This document shows positions 8,964-17,379 of a stretch of DNA of 64,000 bases, one piece after another. The DNA is from Streptomyces sp. B21-105. Its GTDB lineage: Bacteria > Actinomycetota > Actinomycetes > Streptomycetales > Streptomycetaceae. How positions within the stretch are numbered: the first letter of the stretch is position 1; the number at the start of each line of letters is the position of its first letter. The DNA lies in contig NZ_JARUMJ010000001.1 of NCBI RefSeq assembly GCF_036898465.1, positions 4,836,001 to 4,900,000 of the forward strand, in the 5' to 3' direction. The position numbers and the translations under genes are program-made. The notes below the pieces were generated by a model. The model had not been told where the DNA came from, did no database searches, and saw only the letters and a list, made by a program, of their open reading frames with translations.

Positions 8964-9084
8964 CGGCTCCGGGGCGGGAGGCGCGAGCCCATGACGGCCG
9001 TACGGGTGGCGTCCCGCTCATGCCCTCCGGTGGAGGGTTCACCCGAACGGGTGTTTCCTGGTTCTGGGGGGAAGGAGGCCGATC

Positions 9085-9621
9085 ATGCGCACCACTGTGG
9101 CCCTGCGGACCCTGGCCGCGGCCCTGCTCGCCGCCGGCTCCCTCGCCGTCGCGACGAGCGGCGCCACCGCCGCGCCGGCCCTGCCCGCCAGCGGCGGCGA
9201 TCCCGTCCGGGGGACCGTCGTCTCCCGCACCGAGTTGAACGTGCGACAGGAACCCACGACCCACGCGCCGGTCGTGGCGGCACTCGCGCCCGGCAGCCAC
9301 GACCTGGTGCAGTGCATGGTCAAGGGCCAGAGCGTGAACGGCAACCCGGACTGGTACTGGCTCTACGGCGCCCAGGGCTGGGCGAGCGCCGCCTTCGTGG
9401 ACGTCGGCCGCGCACACGTGCCCGACTGCGCCGACCCGTGCCCCCAGTGGAAGGACGGCGACTGGACGAACTGGGACGACGACCCGTTCACCGACAGCTC
9501 GTTCACGGTGTCTGGCTCCGGGTCGTTCAGCTTCTCCGGCACCTGGAGCTTCAGCGCTTCCGGATCGTCGTCGTCAGGAGCCTCGTCGGACGGCCGGGAG
9601 TGGGTTCCGGCCGGCCGGTGA
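9085..9621 (+). CDS. Secreted SH3-like domain protein
   Basis: The 178-residue protein has a strong AAGGAGG ribosome site, a Sec signal peptide (residues 1-30, ending TSGATAAPA) and a bacterial SH3-type module at about residues 45-105 (GTVVSRTELNVRQEPTT, DWYWLYGAQGWASAAFVDV). Such modules bind peptidoglycan or other wall polymers. The C-terminal 60 residues are Trp/Asp-rich and then Ser/Gly-rich (SGSGSFSFSGTWSFSASGSS), probably a flexible tail. No catalytic domain is present, so a wall-binding or signalling role is inferred. Confidence 0.75.
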   Translation: MRTTVALRTLAAALLAAGSLAVATSGATAAPALPASGGDPVRGTVVSRTELNVRQEPTTHAPVVAALAPGSHDLVQCMVKGQSVNGNPDWYWLYGAQGWASAAFVDVGRAHVPDCADPCPQWKDGDWTNWDDDPFTDSSFTVSGSGSFSFSGTWSFSASGSSSSGASSDGREWVPAGR

Positions 9622-9744
9622 GTGGAGGGATGAGGGAAGACCCGGGCCCCGGCGGTGTTCCGCCGGGGCCCGGGTGCGGTCCGATCTGCCGACCAGGACC
9701 TCCTGTTCTTCTGTCCTAGCTGTTCTTCTGTCCGCTGTTCTGTC

Positions 9745-10218
9745 CTAGCGGATGCGGTGTCCGTCCGCGTCCTCACGCGTGTAGAAGCGGAAGAACAGCG
9801 TCGCGAAGGTGACCGCCGCGATCGTCAGCGCCCAGCCGGTCGACCGCAGCACGCTCGCGTCGGTCTCGCTGTAGAGGAAGCCGAAGGCGCAGCCGGCGAA
9901 CGCCGCCCACAGCAGGGCGTGCACTTCGCGCCGCATCCGCGGGGCGAGGGCGTGCACGCCTGTCCAGAGCGCCGCGAAGGCGAACGCGCTCACGAAGCCG
10001 AGCAGGAGGTTCCAGCCGGTGATGGGGCCTCCGGCACGGTTGTTGGCCGCGACCCAGTAGCCATAGACGAGGCCCAGCCCCACGGCTGTCGTCCACTCCG
10101 CGGCGTGGTGGGTCCGTTCGCTGAAGACGTCGGGTGTACGGGGCCGGGCGGACCGGGTCCGAAGGCCTGACGCGGGCGCCGCGTGTGCCGGATGAGCCGG
10201 ATGAGCCGGATGAGTCAT
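9745..10218 (-). CDS. Small membrane protein, hypothetical
   Basis: This 157-residue protein has four probable TM segments (near residues 42-60, 68-90, 97-115 and 120-142). The short N-terminus contains a MTHPAHPAHPAHAAP repeat that could bind metal through its His residues, although that is inference. The ATG follows a GAGGAG-type site. Neighbours are convergent or divergent, so it is monocistronic. No family with a known role is recognised. Confidence 0.65.
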   Translation of the reverse strand: MTHPAHPAHPAHAAPASGLRTRSARPRTPDVFSERTHHAAEWTTAVGLGLVYGYWVAANNRAGGPITGWNLLLGFVSAFAFAALWTGVHALAPRMRREVHALLWAAFAGCAFGFLYSETDASVLRSTGWALTIAAVTFATLFFRFYTREDADGHRIR

Positions 10219-10410
10219 GGGAGGACTCCTCTCTCCTCGCCCCTGCCTTCCAGAGCACACCTGGGAGGGGGCGGTGGCAAGTCGGGTGCACGGCTGCCGC
10301 TCCGCGGCGGGCGACGAAGGCCCCGTAAGGGGAGGTTTGCGGTCCTGAGGCTCCCCTTTGCAGCAGCAGCGGTTACGGTGCTGAGGTACGTGATCGACAG
10401 GGGAGGGGAC

Positions 10411-12186
10411 ATGCGGGAGGGGACCATGCCCGGAACCGTGCTGCTGCTCGCGGCCTCGCCCAGGGGCAAGGGGTGTCTGGTCGACGCGGCCGCCGTGCTC
10501 CCCGTGCTGGCGGCGGTGCCGCCTCCCGTGCTGGCCGGCGCCGACACCGCGAACGTCGTCGAGCTGGCCGACCCGCTGGAGCCGCAGGCCGTGCTCACCC
10601 GGCTGCGGGCCGCCGCGGCCGCGCCGGGCCCGCTGACCCTGTTCGTCGCGGGGCAGTTGCAACTCGACCGGCGGCAGCGGCTGCCGCATCTGGCGCTCGC
10701 CCGGACGACGCCCTCCACCGTGCGCTACACCGGGTTCCCCTGGCACTGGTTCCGGGAGGAGCTGCGGCTGCGGGCGGCCGGGACGACGACGGCCGTGCTC
10801 GATCTGCGCGCGGACCCGGAGACCTGGCAGTGGCTGCGCGGCAACCCGCTGGACTGCGGGCCCGCGACCGCCGTCTATGGGCGGATCGCGCCGCCCCCGG
10901 GACGGCGGGAGGTCGCCGCGCCGACGTATATGAAGGCGGTCGCGACGATACTGCGCAGCGGGGGCCGTCCGGCGATCGAGCGGCTGCACCAGGCGGCGCT
11001 GACCCGGATCGCCGGGGACGGTGAGGTCGGCGACCTGGTGCTCTCCGGCTCCGCCGCTCCGGTCGCTCCGGGAGTTCCGGGAGTTCCAGGGGGCACTCCG
11101 GGAGTTCCGGCTGCTCCTGCGGCGAGGGTTCCGGTTGTCCCGGGGGTCCTGGGCGCACCGGTCGCTCCGGGGGGCCCAGGGGGCCCGGTCGGCCCGGGGG
11201 GCCCGGTCGGCCCGGGGGGCCCGGTCTGGCCCGCGTCCTCCGTCGGGCTGCCGGCCACCGCTGTTCCCGCTGTCCCGTCAGCCGCCGGTGTCCCCGCAGT
11301 TCCCGAAGTCCCTCGCGTACAGGCCGGCTCCGGCGCACCTGTCGCACCTGTCGCACCTGTTGCCTATGCCACCGGTGCCGCCTCTGTCGTACCGGCTGCT
11401 TCCGTCATAGCCGCCGGCTCTGCCGCGCCCGCCGCTTCCGTCGTCCCGGTGGGTTCGGTCGGGCCGCTCGGCTCGGTCGTACCGGCTGTGCAAGACACTC
11501 CGGCCGCTCCGGCCGCTCCGGCCGCCCCGGTCGGCTCGGTCGCGCGGGAGGCCCCGGGGCTGCCGGTCGGCGCTGCTGCGGCCGCCGATTCCGTCTCCGC
11601 CACGCCCGCCGGTCCGGCTGGGCCTGTCGCTTCCGCGTTCGTCGTTCCCGCCGGTTCCGCGATCGTGACCCCCGGGCTCCCCGTCACCCCCCGCCCCCGG
11701 ATTCCCTCCCCGGCGTCCGGCGGGGAGGGGGCGTCCCGGGGTGGGCGGGAGAGGCGGGATCTCGATCCGCACGACGCCATCTCCACCGCCGTCCGGGCCG
11801 GGCGGCATGCCGACGCCGACGTTCTCGCCGCAGGGCTGGAGCGGGCCGCGGCGGCGTCGCACGGGCCCGGGTCCGAGGAGGCGTTGCACTGGGCCGAGGT
11901 GCGGGCGGACCTGGCGATGTTCTCGGGGGACGCCGAGCGCAGCTGCCGTACCTGGATGACGGTCGCCTTCGCCCGGCTCGAGGCCGGGCAGGCGGTCGAC
12001 GCGCCCGCCGTGGAGGCGGCGGCCGACCGGGCGCACCACCAGTGGGGACGGATCCCAGACGTGGTGCGGGCCCGGGCGCTGGGGCAGGCGATCGCGGAAT
12101 TGCGGGCCCGGGTGCCGGGCCGGCGCAAGGGTGCGCTGGACCACGTCCAGCGGCAGTTGCTGCAGTTGCAGACGACCCGGGGGTGA
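10411..12186 (+). CDS. Large Pro/Gly/Ala-rich linker protein with a helical-repeat C-terminus
   Basis: The 591-residue protein starts at ATG 10411 after GGGGAGGGG; ATG 10426 is a near-equal alternative. Residues 1-200 form a compact domain (TVLLLAASPRGKGCLVDAAA, GPLTLFVAGQLQLDRR, STVRYTGFPWHWFREEL, TTTAVLDLRADPETW). Residues about 205-445 are a long low-complexity region with collagen-like GGPVGPGGPVGPGG triplets and many VPA/APA repeats. The last 145 residues are helical and TPR-like (DAISTAVRAGRHADADVLAA, SEEALHWAEVRADLAMF). The function is unknown; the architecture suggests two globular ends on a tether. It is transcribed divergently from the small His-repeat membrane protein. Confidence 0.6.
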   Translation: MREGTMPGTVLLLAASPRGKGCLVDAAAVLPVLAAVPPPVLAGADTANVVELADPLEPQAVLTRLRAAAAAPGPLTLFVAGQLQLDRRQRLPHLALARTTPSTVRYTGFPWHWFREELRLRAAGTTTAVLDLRADPETWQWLRGNPLDCGPATAVYGRIAPPPGRREVAAPTYMKAVATILRSGGRPAIERLHQAALTRIAGDGEVGDLVLSGSAAPVAPGVPGVPGGTPGVPAAPAARVPVVPGVLGAPVAPGGPGGPVGPGGPVGPGGPVWPASSVGLPATAVPAVPSAAGVPAVPEVPRVQAGSGAPVAPVAPVAYATGAASVVPAASVIAAGSAAPAASVVPVGSVGPLGSVVPAVQDTPAAPAAPAAPVGSVAREAPGLPVGAAAAADSVSATPAGPAGPVASAFVVPAGSAIVTPGLPVTPRPRIPSPASGGEGASRGGRERRDLDPHDAISTAVRAGRHADADVLAAGLERAAAASHGPGSEEALHWAEVRADLAMFSGDAERSCRTWMTVAFARLEAGQAVDAPAVEAAADRAHHQWGRIPDVVRARALGQAIAELRARVPGRRKGALDHVQRQLLQLQTTRG

Positions 12187-12211
12187 ACCCGGTCCTCGCC
12201 CGCCCGCGGTG

Positions 12212-12394
12212 TCAGTGGCGGTCGGGTGCGTCCTGCTGGGCCGTCGGGGCGGCCGGAGCCTTGTCGGTGGTGGCGGTCGAACCCGCGTTGGCGGCGGCGA
12301 TCAGGGCCGTGACGGTCAGCAGGGCTGCCACGAGGGCTCTCGCATAGGGCGCGGCGGGGCGTGCGGAAGGGTGCGCGGAACGGTTTCCGGACAC
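12212..12394 (-). CDS. Small single-TM or secreted peptide
   Basis: This 60-residue reading frame starts at a GTG with GAGGT five bases upstream. It has a hydrophobic segment (ALVAALLTVTALIAAANAG) after a basic N-terminus and an Ala/Thr/Pro-rich tail. It could be a signal peptide with a short mature part or a single-pass peptide. A frame extending upstream to 12466 is open but less coding-like. Evidence is limited to codon bias and the ribosome site. Confidence 0.45.
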   Translation of the reverse strand: MSGNRSAHPSARPAAPYARALVAALLTVTALIAAANAGSTATTDKAPAAPTAQQDAPDRH

Positions 12395-12439
12395 GGCTAC
12401 CTCGCAACGTCGGCGACTGCGATGCTCCGTCAGCAAGCG

Positions 12440-12455
12440 GTTAAGCGTGCTTAAC
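12440..12455. promoter_or_regulatory. Perfect 16-bp palindrome upstream of the small peptide gene
   Basis: GTTAAGC and GCTTAAC flank a central GT. The site is AT-rich in a GC-rich context and lies about 45 bp upstream of the GTG start of the leftward peptide gene. A further GTTCAAC at 12461 gives roughly 10-11-bp-spaced TTAA/TTCA elements, loosely like a PhoP-box array. An operator is likely; its regulator is unknown. Confidence 0.4.
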
Positions 12456-12789
12456 TCTCCGTTCAACCTAGGGGCTGGGATGCCCCGACGGCAAGAGGCG
12501 CAAGGGCGGTCGGGGGAGCCGGGAGTGGCGGAGCGGGACGAGCGTCAACTGTCACCGGATGCGCGACTACACGCTGGGGCCCGCACCGCGCAGCCACCCT
12601 TGTGGCTTCCCGCCCCGCCCCGGCACGCCCGCCGGCCCGCCCGCCAAGTGCCCCCGCGCTGCCGGTTCCCCCGGTGGGCCCTGGGTACTCGGCGAACGGA
12701 GCACCCGCCGGGCGGACGAACGTACGGGCGGACAGGCGGGCGTACGGCCGGACCGGCCGACGGGCGGGCGGCGGACGGAGGTGACGGCC

Positions 12790-13515
12790 GTGGGCGACCA
12801 GGAGCGGGACCGGATCGCCGACGTCATCGCCCGGGAGACGGGCGACGCCGTCGCCCAGGACGTGCCGCAGCGGCTCTGCGACGCCGTGCTGAAGCTGCTG
12901 CCGGTCAGCGGCGCGAGCGTGTCGCTGCGCGGCGAGGGGATGCCCGTGCCGCTGGGAGCGAGCGGGGAGAGGGCGGCGTACGTGCTGGAGATGGAGGTCA
13001 CCCTGGGGGACGGACCCGGGCTGGAGGCCGCCGAGACCGGTGCTGTGGTCGTCGCCCCCGACCTCGCCTCACGCCGGGACGCCTGCCGCTGGCCGGTGTT
13101 CGCCCAGCAGGCGGCGGCCGCCGGGGTCCGGTCGGTGTACGCGCTGCCGCTGGGCGACCGCGCGGTGTGCGTGGGCACGCTCGACCTCTACCGTGACGTC
13201 CCCGGCGAGCTCGCCGTCGAGGAGGTGCACACCGCGCGGATGGTGGCCGACGTCGTGACGGCGGCGCTGCTGGCGCTGCCCCGGGACGATCAGGACGGCC
13301 CGGACGGCGACGGCCTCTGGCTCAGCCCGCTGGCCACCGACCACGTCGAGGTGTACCAGGCCGTCGGCATGCTGATGGCTCAGCTCGGCGTCACCGCGGA
13401 CGAGGCGCTGGCGCTTCTGCGGGGGCACGCCTTCGCGGGGGACCGCACGGTGCTGGAACTCGCGCACGAGGTGGTCGGGCACCGCACGCGGTTCGACGAC
13501 GACCCGGACTTCTGA
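12790..13515 (+). CDS. GAF and ANTAR domain protein, RNA-binding antiterminator type
   Basis: The 241-residue protein has an N-terminal GAF sensor domain (about residues 15-160: VSGASVSLRGEG, GDGPGLEAAETGAVVVAPDL, VRSVYALPLG, GTLDLYRD) and a C-terminal ANTAR domain (about 180-235: DHVEVYQAVGMLMAQLGVTADEALALLRGHAF). ANTAR domains bind paired RNA hairpins and prevent termination. I chose GTG 12790 because GGAGG lies eight bases upstream; an open frame extends further upstream but is low-complexity. It stands alone, so RNA targets are probably elsewhere. Confidence 0.85.
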   Translation: MGDQERDRIADVIARETGDAVAQDVPQRLCDAVLKLLPVSGASVSLRGEGMPVPLGASGERAAYVLEMEVTLGDGPGLEAAETGAVVVAPDLASRRDACRWPVFAQQAAAAGVRSVYALPLGDRAVCVGTLDLYRDVPGELAVEEVHTARMVADVVTAALLALPRDDQDGPDGDGLWLSPLATDHVEVYQAVGMLMAQLGVTADEALALLRGHAFAGDRTVLELAHEVVGHRTRFDDDPDF

Positions 13516-13608
13516 GCGGGTCCGAGCGGGGAGCGGGGGCACCTGCTTCTGGTCCTGCCCGTCTCTTCCCGGCAGCTCCGCGCCTGGTTCCCGGCCTGAC
13601 CCGCCTGC

Positions 13609-14466
13609 TCAGACCTGTACCCGCCCCTGGTTCCTGACGTCCGCCAGCCGGCGCACGCCCAGCTGCACGGCCGCCTGCGTCGCGGCGTTGGGGATGTCGC
13701 CGAGGCCGCCGTTGGTGAGGGCGAAGGCGTCCTCACCGGCCCGGACGGCGGCGACGTCCAGGGTGAGGACCATCGGGGCCCCCGCGTTCTCCCCGGCGAC
13801 TTCTCCGGCGTTCTCCCTCACGTTCTCCTCTGTGCTCGCCCCCGTGTTCTCCCCCGCGCTCCCCCAGCGCGTCAGCGTGACCCGCAGGCCCTGCCGGACG
13901 TCGCCCACCTCCGGCAGGGGCAGCTCGGAGACCTGCACGTCCAGTACGGCGCCGCCGGCCGCCCTGGCCGTGAACCGGGCGCAGGTCTGCGGCAGCGTCC
14001 TCAGCCGGGCCAGCGTGCGGTCCACGTCCGCCGGGCGGCTGCCGGTGAGCTGGTAGCGGAGCTGGGCGCCGGTGTCCGGATCGTCGAGCGCGACGACCGC
14101 GCGGGGCGGTCCGCCGAGCAGCTCGTCGGCGTAGAGGTCGTCGAGGAGCCGCCGGCAGTCGGCGGGCGACGCCGTCGCCTTGAGCATCCCGTCCCGCCAG
14201 GTCGCGGCGCCTCGGGTCGGGGTCCAGGGGGCGCCGAGGTCCCGCTCGGTGATGAGGGCGGCCTGTGCCTGGGCCTCGGTCAGTCCCGCGGAGGCGGCCG
14301 CCGGCGCGGAGGGCTTCGCCGACTTCCGCTCGACGGTGGGGGCGGCCGGAGCGGCGGTCGGCGGATGCTCCAGGCCGAGGGTGCCGCATCCGGAGGTGAC
14401 GGCGGTCAGGGCGGTGACGGCGGTGAGGAGGAGCGAGGAGGCCAGGAGAGGGCGGCGGCGGGTCAT
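13609..14466 (-). CDS. Putative lipoprotein
   Basis: The 285-residue protein has a GGAGG site, a basic N-terminus, a hydrophobic core and a lipobox-like TSGC near residue 27. The mature part (TEAQAQAALITERDLGAPWTP, PADCRRLLDDLY, GAQLRYQLTGS, QTCARFTARA) resembles the PknH-sensor-like lipoproteins common in Streptomyces. An Asn/Glu/Gly-rich insert with ENAGE repeats (about residues 200-225) lies between conserved strands and looks like a recent expansion. The role is unknown. It is convergent with the GAF-ANTAR gene. Confidence 0.7.
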   Translation of the reverse strand: MTRRRPLLASSLLLTAVTALTAVTSGCGTLGLEHPPTAAPAAPTVERKSAKPSAPAAASAGLTEAQAQAALITERDLGAPWTPTRGAATWRDGMLKATASPADCRRLLDDLYADELLGGPPRAVVALDDPDTGAQLRYQLTGSRPADVDRTLARLRTLPQTCARFTARAAGGAVLDVQVSELPLPEVGDVRQGLRVTLTRWGSAGENTGASTEENVRENAGEVAGENAGAPMVLTLDVAAVRAGEDAFALTNGGLGDIPNAATQAAVQLGVRRLADVRNQGRVQV

Positions 14467-14728
14467 CGGGGGGTGCCTCCATGGTGGGCGCGGGCGCCGG
14501 GGCCGGTGCCGGCGCCGGGCGAGCCGGGGTGCTTTCTCCCACGTCAGCACCGGTGCCCCGGGTCGACCAGCGCGGCGGTCCGTACGGGTTACCGCCGTTG
14601 GTGCGGGCGGGTGGACGGGCGGTGGACGGGGGGCGGGGAGGGGGCGACGACGGGGGCGGGGGCCGCGGCGTGGCGGCGACGGGAAAAGGGATGGTGTGCC
14701 GCGGTCCCCCGTTGTTACGGTGGCCGGC
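14467..14728. other. Intergenic region upstream of the thrS leader
   Basis: This holds the leftward lipoprotein promoter and the rightward thrS leader promoter. A TACGGT hexamer at about 14716-14721 lies seven bases before the leader ATG, fitting a -10 box of a leaderless transcript. The rest is G-rich with no coding signal. Confidence 0.4.
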
Positions 14729-14785
14729 ATGAATCGCGCCCAGCCGTCCCTCACGACGACGCCGGAGAACGTCCCGGCGCGCTGA
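14729..14785 (+). CDS. Threonine-containing leader peptide of the auxiliary thrS
   Basis: The 18-residue open frame MNRAQPSLTTTPENVPAR has three consecutive Thr codons (ACG ACG ACG at 14753-14761). It ends 15 bases before a 14-bp perfect hairpin and 92 bases before a threonyl-tRNA synthetase gene. This is the classic arrangement of ribosome-mediated attenuation: starvation for charged tRNA-Thr would stall the ribosome on the ACG run and change folding downstream. A parallel is the leader-controlled auxiliary tryptophanyl-tRNA synthetase reported in Streptomyces coelicolor. Attenuation here is inferred; the peptide and hairpin are directly visible. Confidence 0.75.
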   Translation: MNRAQPSLTTTPENVPAR

Positions 14786-14800
14786 TCCACGACTGGATGT

Positions 14801-14834
14801 CCGAAGCCCCGGGGTGAGTACCCCGGGGCTTCGG
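14801..14834 (+). terminator. Attenuator-type hairpin between leader peptide and thrS
   Basis: CCGAAGCCCCGGGG at 14801-14814 pairs perfectly with 14821-14834 around a TGAGTA loop. The 14-bp, mostly GC stem has no U tract, as is common in Streptomyces terminators. It sits 15 bases after the leader stop and 43 bases before the thrS start. Confidence 0.8.
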
Positions 14835-14877
14835 CGTTCCCGGATCCTCGCCCCACCCCGAGCGAGGGAGCACTCCC

Positions 14878-16197
14878 GTGAACGACCACCACTCCGCCCC
14901 CGGCCACCGTCTCCACTCCGCCCCAGCCCCCGGCCTCGGTCACGGCCCGGAAGGGGAGGGGGAGGGTTCGGGCGTTGATCAGGAGCGGGGCCATCGCCGT
15001 CTCGGCCGCGCGCTCGGGCTGTTCGACACCGATCCCCTGATCGGCGCCGGTCTGCCGTACTGGCTGCCGGACGGGGCGATCGTCCGGCACACCTTGGAGG
15101 AGTACGTCCGGGAGACCGAACGGGCCGCCGGCTACCGGCACGTGTACTCGCCCGTCCTCGGCAAACGCGAGCTGTACGAGATCTCCGGCCACTGGGCGCA
15201 CTACAGCGAGGACATGTTCCCGCCGATGGAGCTGGGAGCCGAGGAGGTCGTTCTGCGGCCCAGTCTCTGTCCGCACCATGCGCTCATCTACCGCTCCCGC
15301 TCCCGCAGTTACCGCGAACTGCCCTTGCGTATCGCCGAGTTGGGCGGCATGTACCGCTCCGAGCCGTCCGGGGTGCTGGGCGGGCTGACCCGCGTGCGGG
15401 CCATCCAGCTCAACGACGCGCACGTGTTCTGCACCCTGGAGCAGGCGGTCGACGAGGCCCGCGCGGCCCTCGGCCTGATCGCCCGCGCCTACGCCGACCT
15501 GGGCATCCGCGTCTCCCGTCACCGGCTGTCGCTGCCGGGCCAGGGCGGCAAGTACGTGGCCGACCCGGAGCTGTGGCGGCGAGCCACCGCGTTGCTCAGG
15601 GAGGTCCTGGACGGCGCCGGCGTCGCCTACGAGGAGGCGGAGGGCGAGGCCGCCTTCTACGGCCCGAAGATCGACGTGCAGATCACCGACCGCGCCGGCC
15701 GTGAGGCGACCCTCTCCACCGTGCAGATCGACTTCCACCAGCCCGAACGCTTCGATCTGCACTACGTCGGCGCCGACGGGGCGAAGCACCGCCCGGTGAT
15801 GGTGCACCGCAGTGTCGTCGGCAGTGTGGAGCGGGTCGTCGCCCACCTGATCGAAGAGCACGGCGGGGCGTTCCCGGTCTGGCTGGCGCCGGTGCAGCTG
15901 GTCGTGCTGCCGGTGTCGGAGGCGCAGCGGGAGGCGGCGGAGGAGCTGGTGGGCCGGGCGTCGGCCGCCGGACTGCGGGCGGAGCTCGCCGGTCCCGAGC
16001 AGGGCAGCCTGGGGGCCCGTGTCCGGGCGGCGCGGCTCGCGCCGTACCAGGCGGTGATCGGGGAGCGGGAGGCCCGTGCGGAGCGGGCCGCCCTGCGGCT
16101 GCGCGATGGCCGCCGGCCCGGTGAGCTGCCCGTCGGCGACCTGGTCGGGCGGATCGCCGAGCGGGCGGCGGCGCGCGGAACCGCACTGTGGGAGTGA
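14878..16197 (+). CDS. thrS: Short threonyl-tRNA synthetase lacking the editing domain, auxiliary type
   Basis: The 439-residue enzyme charges tRNA-Thr. It has the class II catalytic core and anticodon-binding domain but lacks the TGS and editing domains (usual bacterial length about 640-660). Zinc ligands are conserved: Cys in LCPHH, His in NDAHVFC, His in PVMVHRS. The motif 2 Arg is in MYRSEPSG. Relative to E. coli ThrRS, inhibitor-pocket residues differ: SGHW for TGHW (Thr307 to Ser) and TVQIDFHQP where E. coli has Leu489 and Leu493 (Ile and Gln here). This suggests an inducible, inhibitor-tolerant second ThrRS. Mischarging would be uncorrected unless editing is supplied in trans. GTG start with GAGGGAG upstream. 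Confidence 0.85.
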   Translation: MNDHHSAPGHRLHSAPAPGLGHGPEGEGEGSGVDQERGHRRLGRALGLFDTDPLIGAGLPYWLPDGAIVRHTLEEYVRETERAAGYRHVYSPVLGKRELYEISGHWAHYSEDMFPPMELGAEEVVLRPSLCPHHALIYRSRSRSYRELPLRIAELGGMYRSEPSGVLGGLTRVRAIQLNDAHVFCTLEQAVDEARAALGLIARAYADLGIRVSRHRLSLPGQGGKYVADPELWRRATALLREVLDGAGVAYEEAEGEAAFYGPKIDVQITDRAGREATLSTVQIDFHQPERFDLHYVGADGAKHRPVMVHRSVVGSVERVVAHLIEEHGGAFPVWLAPVQLVVLPVSEAQREAAEELVGRASAAGLRAELAGPEQGSLGARVRAARLAPYQAVIGEREARAERAALRLRDGRRPGELPVGDLVGRIAERAAARGTALWE

Positions 16198-16246
16198 GCG
16201 CACCCGCATAGGGTCGTGGACGACCGTGGTGCGGAAGGAGTCCCTG

Positions 16247-17272
16247 GTGACCGAGGCGAACAAGCCGACCGAGGCGAACAAGCCGAACAAACCGGACGGG
16301 TTGAACGAGGCGAACGAGCAGCCCATTCCCGTGATCATCGACTGCGACACCGGCGTGGACGACGCTCTCGCCCTGCTGTTCGCCGTACGTCATCCCGGCC
16401 TGGACGTGCGGGCGGTGACCTGTGTGGCCGGGAACACCGATGTGGACGGGGTGGTCCGCAACACGCTGACCGTGCTGGAGCACGCGGGCGCGGGGGACAT
16501 CCCGGTCGCCCGGGGCGCCGAGCGGCCGCTGATCGAACCCGTCCGCACGGCGTCGCACGTGCACGGACAGGACGGCATGGGCGACCTGGGTCTGCCCGCC
16601 CCCACCCGCCGTCCGGTCGACGTGGACGCGGTGACCCTGCTGCGCCGCGAGATCCTGGCCTCCCCGCGCCCGGTGACCCTCGTCCCCACCGCGCCGCTGA
16701 CGAACATCGCCCTGCTGCTGCGCACCCACCCGGAGGTGACCCGCAACATCGAGCGGATCGTGTTCATGGGCGGCGCGGTGACGACGGGGAACGCCACGCC
16801 GGTCGCGGAGTTCAACGTGTGGCACGACCCGGAGGCGGCGGCGATCGTGCTGACCGCGGGAGTGCCGATCACGATGTACGGCCTGGACGTGTTCCAGCGG
16901 GTCCTGGTCCCGGCGGCGGACGTGGCGCGGCTGCGGGCGAGTGCGGAGCCGCGTCTGAAGCTCGCGGGCGCGCTGCTCGCGCACCGCGACCCGGCGAGCT
17001 CCGGCGACCCCACGCCCACCGGGGGCCTGGGCGACGCGGGCGCGCTCTGTGCGGTGGCCGACCCGGCGGGCCTGACCACCGAGCTACTGCCGGTCGAGGT
17101 CTCCCTCGCCCCCGGCCCGGCCCGCGGCCAGACGATCGTCGACCGCAGGCCGCGCCCAGGCGAGTCCGAGATCCACGACGGTGTGCGCGAACTGACCCTC
17201 GTGGACGTGGCGTTGGACGTGGACGTGGAGCGGTACGTCAAGCTGTGGCTGACCGCGGTGGAAGGCGCTTAG
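16247..17272 (+). CDS. Inosine/uridine-preferring nucleoside hydrolase
   Basis: The 341-residue protein hydrolyses N-glycosidic bonds of nucleosides. The signature calcium/ribose motif DCDTGVDDALAL is at residues 31-42, with further family motifs AGNTDVDGVVRN, LVPTAPLTNIA, MGGAVTTGNATPVAEFN and a C-terminal segment. The GTG start has AAGGAG six bases upstream. The first 25 residues carry an EANKPTEANKPNKP duplication not part of the fold. It follows thrS by 49 bp and could be read through from it, although a functional link is not evident. Confidence 0.9.
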   Translation: MTEANKPTEANKPNKPDGLNEANEQPIPVIIDCDTGVDDALALLFAVRHPGLDVRAVTCVAGNTDVDGVVRNTLTVLEHAGAGDIPVARGAERPLIEPVRTASHVHGQDGMGDLGLPAPTRRPVDVDAVTLLRREILASPRPVTLVPTAPLTNIALLLRTHPEVTRNIERIVFMGGAVTTGNATPVAEFNVWHDPEAAAIVLTAGVPITMYGLDVFQRVLVPAADVARLRASAEPRLKLAGALLAHRDPASSGDPTPTGGLGDAGALCAVADPAGLTTELLPVEVSLAPGPARGQTIVDRRPRPGESEIHDGVRELTLVDVALDVDVERYVKLWLTAVEGA

Positions 17273-17326
17273 AACGCGCCGAACAGCGGAACGGCCGTCC
17301 CGTCCCCGGAACGGCCGTCCCCGGGA

Positions 17327-17363
17327 CCGGACGGCCGCACCGGATGAAGGTACGGCCGTCCGG
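17327..17363. terminator. Hairpin between convergent genes, probable bidirectional terminator
   Basis: CCGGACGGCCG at 17327-17337 pairs with CGGCCGTCCGG at 17353-17363 around a 15-base loop. It lies 55 bp past the nucleoside hydrolase stop and 17 bp from the convergent surface-protein stop. GAACGGCCGTCCC also occurs twice just upstream (about 17289 and 17309). Confidence 0.75.
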
Positions 17364-17379
17364 TCACTCTCCGCGCCGG

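Noticed and set aside
7182..9719. 845-codon forward frame over the MocR, membrane and SH3 genes
   Set aside because: Amino-acid composition is Arg/Ser/Gly-biased without motifs, while the alternative frames encode recognised proteins.
13609..16350. A 913-codon reverse frame spanning the thrS region
   Set aside because: It is an extension of the lipoprotein frame antisense to thrS. The lipoprotein has a clear start and signal at 14466, and the thrS protein is unmistakable.
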